From: JANRIG01 sp033765235 | Lineage (GTDB): Bacteria; Bacteroidota; Bacteroidia; Cytophagales; UBA9547 | DNA length: 64,000 nucleotides | Reading direction: 5' to 3' | NCBI GenBank assembly: GCA_033765235.1 | Contig: JANRIG010000039.1 | Span: forward strand, 62,001 to 126,000 | In this document: piece by piece, positions 45,873-55,324 of the stretch | How positions within the stretch are numbered: position 1 is the stretch's first letter | Layout of the letters: each line of letters begins with the position of its first letter | The notes under the pieces: generated by a model | Database searches by the model: none | What the model was told of the DNA's origin: nothing | What the model saw: the letters and a program-made list of their open reading frames with translations, nothing else | Program-made: the position numbers and the translations under genes

Positions 45873-47348
45873 TTATATGGCTTTTAATATGTTTGCAAAG
45901 TTCACAGCGTTATTCACGGTATGGTGTACATCACTGATATTTATACGATTTTGGCTACAATCATCTCTATATCGGATAGTTACTGTATGGTCTTCCAGTG
46001 TTTGGTGATCTACTGTTATGCAAAACGGGGTTCCTATCAGGTCTTGGCGGGTATATCGTTTGCCAATGGAGTCGCGCTCTTCATATATAATATTGAAATC
46101 GTATTTTAACATATTTACCAATTCTTTGGCTTTCTCGGGGAGCCCATCTTTTTTTACCAACGGGAATACAGCTGCTTTTACAGGTGCCAGTGCAGGATGC
46201 AGCTTAAGATAAGTTCTTTCTTTTTTGTTTTCACCTTCGCCCACTATTTCTTCTGTGTATGCCTCACACAGCACCGCCAAAAATGTACGGTCGGCACCTA
46301 CAGATGTCTCTACTACATAGGGTACATAGTTTTGGTTAATGTCATTATCAAAGTATTGCAGCTTTTTGCCTGATAGTTTTTGATGGTTGCCCAAGTCAAA
46401 GTCTGTACGGCTGTGTATGCCTTCTATTTCTTTGAAACCAAATGGGAAATAATATTCTATATCCACCGCTGCATTGGCATAGTGTGCCAGCTTTTCATGA
46501 TCATGATACCTGAGTTTGTCTTGAGGAAGACCAATAGCCTTGTGCCAGTTCATGCGAAGTGTTTTCCACTTGGCATACCACTCAAGTTCAGTGCCCGGTC
46601 TTATAAAAAACTGCATCTCCATCTGCTCAAACTCTCTCATGCGGAATATAAACTGGCGTGCTACTATCTCGTTTCTAAATGCTTTGCCTATTTGGGCTAT
46701 ACCAAAAGGCACTTTCATACGTGCTGTTTTTTGTACATTTAGAAAATTTACAAATATACCTTGCGCAGTTTCAGGGCGCAGGTATATAGTATCAGACTCA
46801 TCTGCTACTGAGCCTACTTTGGTAGAAAACATAAGATTAAACTGTCGTACATCAGTCCAGTTTACAGTGCCTGATACAGGGCAAACTATTTTTTCTGATA
46901 TTATTAAATCTTTCAGACCTGCAAGGTCGTCTTTATTGAGTAATTGCTGCATTTTTTGCAATATAGCTTCTGACAATTTGTGTTCGCCGGCTTGCATCAA
47001 GGCATCAGCTCTGGCCTCTATCAAGTGATCTACTCGGTAGCGTTTTTTGCTGTCTTTATTGTCTATCATAGGGTCGTTGAAGCCATCTATATGACCGGAT
47101 GCTTTCCATGTGAGTGGATGCATAAATATGGCAGCATCTATCCCTACAATGTCATCATGGAAGCAAGTCATAGTTTTCCACCAAGCTTGTTTTATATTAT
47201 TTTTGAGCTCTACGCCAAACTGACCATAGTCATACACAGCAGCCAAGCCATCATATATCTCTGATGAAGGAAATACAAAACCATATTCTTTGGCATGTGA
47301 TATGATATTTTTGAATAAATTTTCATTGGGCAACTCTTGTAAAGGCAT
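45873..47348 (-). CDS. glyS: Glycine--tRNA ligase
   Basis: A 491-residue class II synthetase of the alpha2 type. The family start PSSEIYDGLAAVYDYG is near residue 29, motif 2 around FRNEIVARQFIFRMREFEQ near 200, and the C-terminal anticodon-binding domain ends with TVTIRYRDD. I used the ATG at 47348 (MPLQELPNENL), since the 22 codons upstream are not family-like. It charges tRNA-Gly. Confidence 0.95.
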   Translation of the reverse strand: MPLQELPNENLFKNIISHAKEYGFVFPSSEIYDGLAAVYDYGQFGVELKNNIKQAWWKTMTCFHDDIVGIDAAIFMHPLTWKASGHIDGFNDPMIDNKDSKKRYRVDHLIEARADALMQAGEHKLSEAILQKMQQLLNKDDLAGLKDLIISEKIVCPVSGTVNWTDVRQFNLMFSTKVGSVADESDTIYLRPETAQGIFVNFLNVQKTARMKVPFGIAQIGKAFRNEIVARQFIFRMREFEQMEMQFFIRPGTELEWYAKWKTLRMNWHKAIGLPQDKLRYHDHEKLAHYANAAVDIEYYFPFGFKEIEGIHSRTDFDLGNHQKLSGKKLQYFDNDINQNYVPYVVETSVGADRTFLAVLCEAYTEEIVGEGENKKERTYLKLHPALAPVKAAVFPLVKKDGLPEKAKELVNMLKYDFNIIYEERDSIGKRYTRQDLIGTPFCITVDHQTLEDHTVTIRYRDDCSQNRINISDVHHTVNNAVNFANILKAI

Positions 47349-47518
47349 AAGGTTATTTATTTTTTTATGCAAATATGCTAAAATATGAAGTAAATTATAT
47401 AAGAAATGTTGCATAAACCATAGAAATCGACTGCAAACAATTATTTGATAACTTTTTGAAAGTAGTCAAATATTATAATTCAAATATTTTACCGGATATT
47501 CATATATATTCGCACACT

Positions 47519-48337
47519 ATGGCATGGGTACTGTACAATGATAATTATAGAAAAAATGATGACGTACATCTGAGTATTCATGAGCGAATATGCAGGTATG
47601 GCGATGGGCTTTTTGAAACCATGATGTGTGATAATGACACTATTAAATACTATGACTATCACTGGCAGCGGTTGCACGAAGGTATGGTATATTTTGGTTT
47701 TAAGCCTAATGCATCATTTACACAAAATAATGTATATGAAAAGGTGATGCAACTCATAGCCAAAAACACCCTGCAAGGCATAAAAACCAAAATCAGGCTG
47801 CGCGTGTGGCGCAATGGCGAGGGGCTTTACTCCCCATTGGAAAACTCTATAAGCTACCTTATAGAATGTGTACCCTGTACCATTCCCAAATCTATGATAA
47901 ATATAGGGGTGTCGCAATGTGTGCAACTGGCTCATACCCCATATTCTAAATACAAAACATGCAATAGCTTACCTTATATAGCTGCTGCTGTCGAAAAAAG
48001 TAATCGTAACCTTGATGACCTTATAATAACTGACAATCAAGGAAATATAAGTGAGGCTATTGCCTCAAATATATTTTGGGTAAAAGATGGCATGGTATTC
48101 ACCCCTTCGTTGCAGGCAGGATGTATAGCAGGTGTGATGCGAAGAGCTGTGACAGAAAGATTAAAAAGCAGCCATATCATTGTGCTTGAGCAAATGACAA
48201 ATATTGAAGTACTGTATGGTGCAGAGATAGTATTTTTGACCAATATTTCGGGCATTTCGTATGTGGCCATGTTAGACCATACTCGCTACAACATCAATCT
48301 TATAATACCATATGAAAATATATTGATGAATATTTGA
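47519..48337 (+). CDS. Class IV aminotransferase (ADC lyase / BCAT-like)
   Basis: A 272-residue fold-type IV PLP enzyme. RYGDGLFETM near residue 28, the cofactor Lys in YSKYKTCNSLPYIAAA and the ISEAIASNIFWVKDG block near 190 are diagnostic. It is shorter than ilvE and could be aminodeoxychorismate lyase, D-amino-acid transaminase or another member; the substrate residues do not settle this. I chose the ATG at 47519; a TTG at 47456 would add 21 codons with no conserved sequence. Confidence 0.82.
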   Translation: MAWVLYNDNYRKNDDVHLSIHERICRYGDGLFETMMCDNDTIKYYDYHWQRLHEGMVYFGFKPNASFTQNNVYEKVMQLIAKNTLQGIKTKIRLRVWRNGEGLYSPLENSISYLIECVPCTIPKSMINIGVSQCVQLAHTPYSKYKTCNSLPYIAAAVEKSNRNLDDLIITDNQGNISEAIASNIFWVKDGMVFTPSLQAGCIAGVMRRAVTERLKSSHIIVLEQMTNIEVLYGAEIVFLTNISGISYVAMLDHTRYNINLIIPYENILMNI

Positions 48338-48485
48338 CTGTTATATACCTCATTATTTGCATCTTATAACACATATTGTAGCAGATTTGTGCTTGTTGCA
48401 ATATTATTAAACTAATATTAACATAATTTTAACAATTATTTAACATTACATTACCTTACATCTGTTTAATTCGATTTTTAATATT

Positions 48486-49214
48486 ATGAATAGAGAATAT
48501 CATAAATGGCATAGCCCAAGTCTAAACAGAGAGATGGAACTTTTGATTTTTGGTCATGCAGGAGCAAGAGTATTGGTATTCCCTACCCGCTCAGGCAGAT
48601 TTTTTGATTATGAAAACTGGGGCATGGTAGATACCCTCAAAAGCAGTATTGAGCAAGGTCATATACAGCTATATTGTGTAGACAGCATAGATGGTGAAAG
48701 TTTTTATTGCTATTGGCGGTCTCCGGCCTCACGCATGAAGTGGCACAACCTCTACGAAAGATACATCATAGACGAAGTAATACCACTCACGAGGGTAAAA
48801 AATAATAATATAGTAATGATAGCACATGGCTGCAGCATGGGTGCCTATCATGCTATGACACTGGCATTCAGACATCCACAACACTTTGGCAAAGTGGTAG
48901 CACTCAGCGGCAGATATGACCTTACTAAGCCTATGGGCACATTCAGAGACCTGCTTGACGGTTATTATAACGATGATGTATATTACCACATGCCCAGCCA
49001 CTTTGTACCAAAAATGCAAGATGATGTGCTACTAAGCCAGCTAAAACGTATGGAAATAATCATTGCCGTAGGCAAAACAGATGCCTTCAAAGACAATAAC
49101 GTAGAGTATAGTGATGTGCTTGTGCAAAAAAATATCCCTCACAAGTTTGATATATGGGACGAAGAAGCACATCATCCCAAATATTGGAAGCAAATGATAA
49201 AGATGTATTTATAA
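48486..49214 (+). CDS. Alpha/beta-hydrolase (esterase D-like)
   Basis: A 242-residue cytoplasmic hydrolase with the nucleophile motif GCSMGA (Ser117), an acidic residue in VGKTDAFKDN near 195 and the catalytic His in EEAHHPKYW near 230. It resembles the putative esterase family (PF00756 type) found in Bacteroidota. The substrate, probably an acyl ester, is unknown. It is monocistronic, with 148 AT-rich bases ahead of it. Confidence 0.83.
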   Translation: MNREYHKWHSPSLNREMELLIFGHAGARVLVFPTRSGRFFDYENWGMVDTLKSSIEQGHIQLYCVDSIDGESFYCYWRSPASRMKWHNLYERYIIDEVIPLTRVKNNNIVMIAHGCSMGAYHAMTLAFRHPQHFGKVVALSGRYDLTKPMGTFRDLLDGYYNDDVYYHMPSHFVPKMQDDVLLSQLKRMEIIIAVGKTDAFKDNNVEYSDVLVQKNIPHKFDIWDEEAHHPKYWKQMIKMYL

Positions 49215-49391
49215 ATATTTTTGAGCATCATTAATATGTATTCTGCCATGCAAGTTGCGCCTCAGTGCACTACTGCAACCCATCAATAAACATAATATGA
49301 AGATTGTTGTACAAATGCTGATATATGATTTCATATAAAGTGATTGTAATATTGTGTAATACATATAATAATTATAAATTGACAAAAAATA

Positions 49392-50306
49392 TTAAGATAA
49401 TTTTTTGTAAAATGGCTTATCAATTTGGTTTTTGTAATACAACATAATAATGATTACACTCACAGCAGAAAACGCTATTACATACCAAGGCATATCTTTG
49501 GAGGTCTCTATATCCATCTTAAGCTTATCTTGATTTTTGAGGTGTATAAGGTAAAGTGTAAAGCCATTGTTTACAAAATGTGCAAATATGGGAGGTATAA
49601 GATTTTGTGACCACAGATACAGGTACCCAAACATGGCCCCCAAGAGCATACGTGGAACAAATCCATAAAATTGCATGTGAATAGCACTGAATATGATTGC
49701 GGTGAGCCATATAGCTGAGTGCCTACGCTGCATGCTGTTGACCAGGCACGTTAATATCACCCCTCTGAATACCAACTCCTCACCTATGGCGGGTATGAGT
49801 GCTATCACTATCAACCCTATGCCAAATTGGGCATTGCCATCAAAATTGGTCAAAAACTCAGTAAGTACTTTTAATTGCTCTTCTTTGTCCTGTGCCCAAG
49901 ACTCAAATACCTGCATCCACTCGGGCAGGTTCATGGTCATATTTACATCTGCTATCCAAGCATTGAGCGGCATTGATACTACTACCAACAATCCGGCACT
50001 GAATATAAAAATTTCATTGGGGATATTTTTGAAAATAGGTACCACTATAGTTTTGTATTGATGGATAAATAATGCAGGCACTAGTATCATGGCAAAAAAT
50101 GATGTGAAGCCCTGGGCAAATAATAAAATTGGCTGTGCATTGGGATACGCCGTAGGATTGTCCATGATAGTGCCAAGTTGCCATACTTCATTGCCCATAA
50201 ATGGGTATAAAATTATCAATAGTAAAAACTGCGCAATAAACAGTGAAGCTGCAAAATATAGTAAGAATAGCAACAGCAAAACTCTATGACTGTGTGTATT
50301 TATCAT
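49392..50306 (-). CDS. CPBP-family intramembrane metalloprotease
   Basis: A 304-residue membrane protein with about eight segments. The CPBP/Abi metal motifs are present: EELVFRG near residue 180, AIHMQFYGF near 215 and FAHFVNNG near 247, matching the Glu-Glu-xxx-Arg and His residues of Rce1-like proteases. In other bacteria such proteins cut prenylated or bacteriocin-related peptides, or work in self-immunity; the substrate here is unknown. A TAATTTTGC box sits only four bases before the ATG. Confidence 0.88.
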   Translation of the reverse strand: MINTHSHRVLLLLFLLYFAASLFIAQFLLLIILYPFMGNEVWQLGTIMDNPTAYPNAQPILLFAQGFTSFFAMILVPALFIHQYKTIVVPIFKNIPNEIFIFSAGLLVVVSMPLNAWIADVNMTMNLPEWMQVFESWAQDKEEQLKVLTEFLTNFDGNAQFGIGLIVIALIPAIGEELVFRGVILTCLVNSMQRRHSAIWLTAIIFSAIHMQFYGFVPRMLLGAMFGYLYLWSQNLIPPIFAHFVNNGFTLYLIHLKNQDKLKMDIETSKDMPWYVIAFSAVSVIIIMLYYKNQIDKPFYKKLS

Positions 50307-50309
50307 TCG

Positions 50310-50318
50310 GCAAAATTA
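50310..50318 (-). promoter_or_regulatory. -7 promoter box TAATTTTGC for the CPBP gene
   Basis: Exact TAnnTTTG match with four bases between its G and the ATG. If used, transcription would begin at or inside the start codon, giving a leaderless mRNA. No clear -33 TTG seen. Confidence 0.45.
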
Positions 50319-50421
50319 TTTTTATTGTACTTATCTATACTATGCATGATACCATTAGTGATAATAAAGAAAATTTCTGTAATAATAACATACAATAATT
50401 TGGAATTAACCTGATATACAA

Positions 50422-50976
50422 TCAATATCCCTTGAGCCTTGCTGCCATAAGTATGCCTACTTGGCTCATACTATCAGTAATGCTACTGTCGAGCACCATT
50501 TGCAGTGCATCTTTGAGATGTACTTTTTTGATATGTATAACCTCAGTATCATCAAATTGGGTATCGCCCGGGGTAAGGTCTTCGGCCATATACAGGTATC
50601 CATATTCATCGCACACAGAGTTGGAAGTATGTATTTTGCAAAGATATGTCCACTTAGCAGCGGTATATCCTGTTTCTTCTTTCAGTTCGCGCTTGGCACC
50701 CTCAAAATAATCTTGCCCCATGGGCACACCACCTTCAGGTATTTCCCAAGTGAACAATGCTGTGGGGTATCTGTATTGTCCTACAAGATAGGTATATCCT
50801 TCACTATCAATAGGTACTATTCCTGTAGCAATATTTTTGAAACTTACCACTCCATATATACCCGGCTCGCCATTGGGTTTGTGCACTTGGTGCTCGCACA
50901 CATGTATCCATGGGTTGTCATATTTGTCTTGTTTGGATAGGGTTTTCCAAGGATTAGTTTCATTGATATTATTCAT
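50422..50976 (-). CDS. Nudix hydrolase (ADP-sugar pyrophosphatase-like)
   Basis: A 184-residue Nudix protein of the ADP-ribose pyrophosphatase shape: a Trp-rich N-terminal domain, then a Nudix box reading GGVPMGQ, DYFEGAK, RELKEETGY (residues ~93-115). The box keeps the metal-binding RELKEETG core, but the first consensus Glu is Gln. It likely hydrolyses a nucleoside diphosphate sugar. Confidence 0.88.
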   Translation of the reverse strand: MNNINETNPWKTLSKQDKYDNPWIHVCEHQVHKPNGEPGIYGVVSFKNIATGIVPIDSEGYTYLVGQYRYPTALFTWEIPEGGVPMGQDYFEGAKRELKEETGYTAAKWTYLCKIHTSNSVCDEYGYLYMAEDLTPGDTQFDDTEVIHIKKVHLKDALQMVLDSSITDSMSQVGILMAARLKGY

Positions 50977-51000
50977 AGAATATTAAATTAATACATTTTT

Positions 51001-51033
51001 GCAAAGGTATTTACAAATGCATTTATTAATCAA
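51001..51033 (-). promoter_or_regulatory. Promoter for the Nudix gene (TTG-N21-TACCTTTGC)
   Basis: On the minus strand a TTG (51033-51031), 21 bases and an exact -7 box TACCTTTGC (51009-51001), with 25 bases between the box's G and the ATG. Confidence 0.55.
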
Positions 51034-51225
51034 TATTATTTTTATGAAACATCCGATAAATTTTTTGATATATGAATTTTGAGGCATTTACAATAATAAT
51101 CTAAAAAATGTGGTGTTATTGTATATTTTATTAAGAAAATGCTTCTTGTTTAGTTGTTAGAGTAGGTTAATAATTATTTTGTATTTTACTCCTTTAGCTA
51201 TTACTATATAATATAAAAAATATCA

Positions 51226-52674
51226 TTATTTGGGTAATATGATGGTGACTGTGGTACCCCTGTTCACCTCCGAAATCACAAATATTTCACCGTTTATTTT
51301 TGCCAATGTTTCTTTGAGTATGTACATGCCGAGCCCTGCGCTGTCATTGCCAAATATATTTTCACCTCTGAAATACATGTCAAATACTTTTTCAAGTACT
51401 TTTTGCTCCATGCCTATGCCATTGTCTGCAAAGTGTATTTTATATCTGTTGTTGTCATAATCTTCTACTGATATATGCAAATATGATTCTTCGAGTGAAT
51501 TTTTTTTGCGAAATTTTATGGAATTACTGATAATGTTGTCTATTACAATTTTAAGTCGTGCGTAGTCTGAAGTAATAGTGATGGCTTTGTCAAAATTGAA
51601 CTCTACACGTATTTTATAATCGTTGAAGAAGTTTTTTATCATTTGTACTTCTTTGTAAAGCAAATCATACAGTATTATTTTTTCCTGCTGTATCACTTCG
51701 CGCTTATTGGTAAGGTAGTCGGTAAGGTGGTTTATGTATCCGTCCAGTGCTTTGATGGTGCGCTCAATTTTATTGGCAGTATCTTCATAGGTTTTCAAAT
51801 CTCTGTTATACATAGCCAGATATAGAAGCCCCATGATGGTTTTTACAGGTGAGCGAAGCTCATGCGAGGTGTGATAGAGAAAGTTATCCAACTCATAGTT
51901 AGTTAGTTCAAGTTCTTTTCGTGTTTTTTTGCGGTTGGTAATGTCCATAGAAATGCCCATGATTTGGCGGTCGCCGGTATAGTTTGCAAAAGGTATTTTA
52001 AGACTGAACAGAATGACTTTGTCCCCATTTTTTTTTGTAAAATTCAAGTCGGGTATTTCTACATCTTCTTCTTTTATAAGTACTATCTCATCTGTATCTT
52101 TTACCATTTTGGCTTCTTCAGGTACTGTGATGAGTACATCGTCTGTATTGCCAATGATCCTTTTTTTGGTGGTATCGTTGAGAATACAAAATGCTTTATT
52201 GACATAGGTATATATTCTGTCTTTGTTTTTGATATATACAGGGTGAGGTACAAAGTCGAACAGTGATTTTAATATTTTGTTTTCATCTTGGTAGCGTACT
52301 ATGGTTTCAGGATATGTTTTGGTAATGTTTTTGAGATATAATGTGTATTCGTTTGACTTATCTTCATCAAAGTGCACACAGATAGTATTGAGGTGCTCAC
52401 CTTTGGCATTGGTAAATCGCAGTTCAAAAGTTTCGTCCCATTGCAGCTTTTTCTTGAAAAGGAAAATTTTGAGTGTACGTGCATCGCTTTCAGACAAAAA
52501 TTTTGATATGTTTTGGTAAGTGATGTCTTGGTCTATGTCAGGCGACAAAAATTGGTTGAGCACAGGACTTACCTCAAAAATAGCACCCTCATAGCTTATG
52601 GTGATGGTAAGAAGTACCTTACCAAGCTCTGAAACATTATTTTTATCTAAATATTCTTCTATCGCGGGCTGCAT
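51226..52674 (-). CDS. PAS-domain sensor histidine kinase
   Basis: A 482-residue kinase. No membrane segment is seen, so it is cytoplasmic. Two PAS-like regions lie near 15-120 and 130-245. The histidine phosphoacceptor domain has HTSHELRSPVK with His271, and the ATP-binding domain has IDNIISNSIKFR near 370 and FADNGIGMEQK and SAGLGMYILKE further on. The signal is unknown, and no response-regulator gene is adjacent. It is divergent from the TonB receptor gene. Confidence 0.9.
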   Translation of the reverse strand: MQPAIEEYLDKNNVSELGKVLLTITISYEGAIFEVSPVLNQFLSPDIDQDITYQNISKFLSESDARTLKIFLFKKKLQWDETFELRFTNAKGEHLNTICVHFDEDKSNEYTLYLKNITKTYPETIVRYQDENKILKSLFDFVPHPVYIKNKDRIYTYVNKAFCILNDTTKKRIIGNTDDVLITVPEEAKMVKDTDEIVLIKEEDVEIPDLNFTKKNGDKVILFSLKIPFANYTGDRQIMGISMDITNRKKTRKELELTNYELDNFLYHTSHELRSPVKTIMGLLYLAMYNRDLKTYEDTANKIERTIKALDGYINHLTDYLTNKREVIQQEKIILYDLLYKEVQMIKNFFNDYKIRVEFNFDKAITITSDYARLKIVIDNIISNSIKFRKKNSLEESYLHISVEDYDNNRYKIHFADNGIGMEQKVLEKVFDMYFRGENIFGNDSAGLGMYILKETLAKINGEIFVISEVNRGTTVTIILPK

Positions 52675-52927
52675 GTTTGAAACATTGAAGCAATTTACAC
52701 AAATAAATATCTGACTACGAGAGTTAAAGATTAAATTTATGTTAAGAAATTGTTAACTAACTCAAAAAAAATATCTATTTATATATAGTCATATATTTAT
52801 TACATTTTTATTGAAATATAGTAAATGATGAACCAAAAAAATATTTACATAAACATAATGATTTCTTAGCATTGCTTTAATGATTAGGTAACATAGCTTA
52901 TGAATATTTGACAAAATAAAATTTGCC

Positions 52928-55321
52928 ATGAAAAAAAATATGCTATTCGTTACCCTGCTGTTGTTATATATATCAGTACCTGTATGCGCGACAAAGCTTT
53001 ATCCTGCTACCACATCAAATGACACCCTCAAGGTAGAAAACAACGACCTTTTTAATATGTCGCTGGAGGATATTATGAATATGAAAGTGAGCACTACCTC
53101 GCGCACAGAGGTGCAAAACTCCAATGATGCACCAGCTACCATACGTGTGATATCAGCTGATATGATATACAAAAGAGGGTATATATCGCTGCTGGATGTG
53201 GTAAGAGACTTGCCCGAGTTTAAGGTAGATTTTGGGGTAGATCCTCGCTGGATGAACGATATCACACTTAGGGGCATCAGAGGTATGGATAAGTTTGTGA
53301 TACTGATGGATGGGGTGCGAATATCATCGCCTACTAATGATATCATAGCAGTGATGGAAAACTACCCTGTGCACATGGCCAAGCAGGTAGAGGTAGTGTA
53401 TGGCCCTGCTTCGGCACTCTATGGTGCTGATGCTTTTGCAGGTGTAATAAATATAATTACCAAAAAAAGTATGGCTGTAGAAAATAAAGAATTATCTGTA
53501 AACGGTATGTTACGTGCAGGCATGTACAATACATATATAGGTAATATACATATATCACAAAAAATAAATGATAAGGTAGAAATAAATGCAGGCGGGCAGT
53601 ATTTTTTTGACAAACAACCACCTATGGAAAATTTTTATAAAGAAGAATGGGGCAAAACAGACTCTATACTTAAATCAGGAACATTTCCTACCATATTTGG
53701 TCCTATGAAACCTATAGCTACTATAGACCCTACCAAAAGTAATGACCTCAAAGCACATGCAGCCTATATCAATATATATATAAAAAATTTTAAAATATCA
53801 TATTTTCGCAATCATGGCAGGTTGCCATCTACGCAAGCCAACTCACCTGCCAACAGTGTGTATAATGATGCCTCATTTTTTGGACACTACATCAATAACG
53901 TAAATATCAGTTACTCAAAAAATGTGGGCGGTAAGCTTGGGCTGAGTTCATTCTTGATATTTAACAGGTATGATTTAGACTCCAAATCAAACTTTAGAAA
54001 TACATATACCAATATGGAACCAGCCTATCTGTATGCATACGGGTGGATGGGCAAAGCTGAGCAACTGGCTTCATACAAAATATCAAGTAAATTTGATATC
54101 ACTGCAGGTGCTACCTACGAATATTATACCTCGGTACCTAGAAGTAATAATCTACAATTTCCGCTCACAGGCGATGTGCAAGCTGGCATATTGGTAAATA
54201 GCATAGATCCTATACAATCATCAAATGGTATAGCTGTAGATTTGACCAAAATAAGCTACCAAAATATTGGAGTATTGGCACAGCTGGTGATAAAACCTTT
54301 ACCCAACCTCATGATAACTGCCGGTGTGCGCAATGATATGTATATCTATGCCAAGCCTGAGGATAAATACATTAGCAATGCCTCTTCACGCACATTGAAC
54401 ACACTCAATCCACGATTGGGTATAGTATTCAACCCATCTAAAATACTCACGCTCAAGGCTATGGGAGGTAGTGCATTTTTGGCACCTTCGCCCCAAAACA
54501 TGTTTGACCGCTATGGCACTTTTAATTTTAATAACTCAGGCACAAGCTTGCCACCTGTGTACTCCTTCTTTTTTCAGCTTCCCAATGCCAATCTCAAACC
54601 TCAAAAGCTATATACCTTAGAGTTTACTGCCAGAGTGCGCCCTACACCCAATGTGTCAATAGGCGTTACACCGTTTTATACGCATATAGTAGACTTGATA
54701 AGCCCAGTGTCAGACACCAATCGTATAAAAACAATATATCCTGACAAAACTTATGCCGGCTACCCCATTATAGGAGGCATACAAATCAATGATAACTTGG
54801 GTACCCAAAATGTATACGGACTCACATTTGATACTGATTTTTTGATTAATATTAGTAACATTATAAACTTAGTACCCTATTTCAACATTTCAATCATAGA
54901 TGGCACCATAGACATAGATGATAACGGACCACAGCAAGCACGCAACTTAAGTGGCGTGAGCCCTTTCAGCTCCAAAATTGGTGTCACAGCCAATATTTCA
55001 AAATTAAGTATCTCTCTAAATACCTCAATATATGGCAAGCAACGTACATTTGGAGTAGGCTCAGTACAAAACAATGACCCATTAAAGTATCAGGAGCTTG
55101 ATGGATTTGTATTGGTTAATGCCCTTGCAAATTATAGATTGCATAAGTATCTGTCTGTATTTGTACAAGGTAGCAATATATTAGACCAAAGATACAGGAA
55201 TGTAAATATAGGTGCTGCTCCACAGTCGTCCGGAGCCGGATCGGCAGCGGTAGAGTTTGCCACAGGCATGCCACAGTACCCTATCAGGCTGCAAGCAGGG
55301 GTAGTATATAATGTAAAATAA
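52928..55321 (+). CDS. TonB-dependent outer-membrane receptor
   Basis: A 797-residue receptor with a signal peptide. The plug domain runs from about 55 to 190 (DAPATIRVISADM, LRGIRG, VEVVYGPASALYGADAFAGVINIITK), and the rest is a 22-strand barrel with alternating aromatic strands. It imports an energy-rich ligand such as a metal complex, vitamin or peptide; the ligand is not evident. No SusD partner or carboxypeptidase-like N-terminal domain is present, so it is not a typical SusC. Confidence 0.9.
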   Translation: MKKNMLFVTLLLLYISVPVCATKLYPATTSNDTLKVENNDLFNMSLEDIMNMKVSTTSRTEVQNSNDAPATIRVISADMIYKRGYISLLDVVRDLPEFKVDFGVDPRWMNDITLRGIRGMDKFVILMDGVRISSPTNDIIAVMENYPVHMAKQVEVVYGPASALYGADAFAGVINIITKKSMAVENKELSVNGMLRAGMYNTYIGNIHISQKINDKVEINAGGQYFFDKQPPMENFYKEEWGKTDSILKSGTFPTIFGPMKPIATIDPTKSNDLKAHAAYINIYIKNFKISYFRNHGRLPSTQANSPANSVYNDASFFGHYINNVNISYSKNVGGKLGLSSFLIFNRYDLDSKSNFRNTYTNMEPAYLYAYGWMGKAEQLASYKISSKFDITAGATYEYYTSVPRSNNLQFPLTGDVQAGILVNSIDPIQSSNGIAVDLTKISYQNIGVLAQLVIKPLPNLMITAGVRNDMYIYAKPEDKYISNASSRTLNTLNPRLGIVFNPSKILTLKAMGGSAFLAPSPQNMFDRYGTFNFNNSGTSLPPVYSFFFQLPNANLKPQKLYTLEFTARVRPTPNVSIGVTPFYTHIVDLISPVSDTNRIKTIYPDKTYAGYPIIGGIQINDNLGTQNVYGLTFDTDFLINISNIINLVPYFNISIIDGTIDIDDNGPQQARNLSGVSPFSSKIGVTANISKLSISLNTSIYGKQRTFGVGSVQNNDPLKYQELDGFVLVNALANYRLHKYLSVFVQGSNILDQRYRNVNIGAAPQSSGAGSAAVEFATGMPQYPIRLQAGVVYNVK

Positions 55322-55324
55322 CAT

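Noticed and set aside
49382..49408. ACAAAAAAT/ATTTTTTGT hairpin at the end of the CPBP gene as a terminator
   Set aside because: It overlaps the last coding Lys codons and stop, is A/T-rich, and no T run follows on the minus strand.
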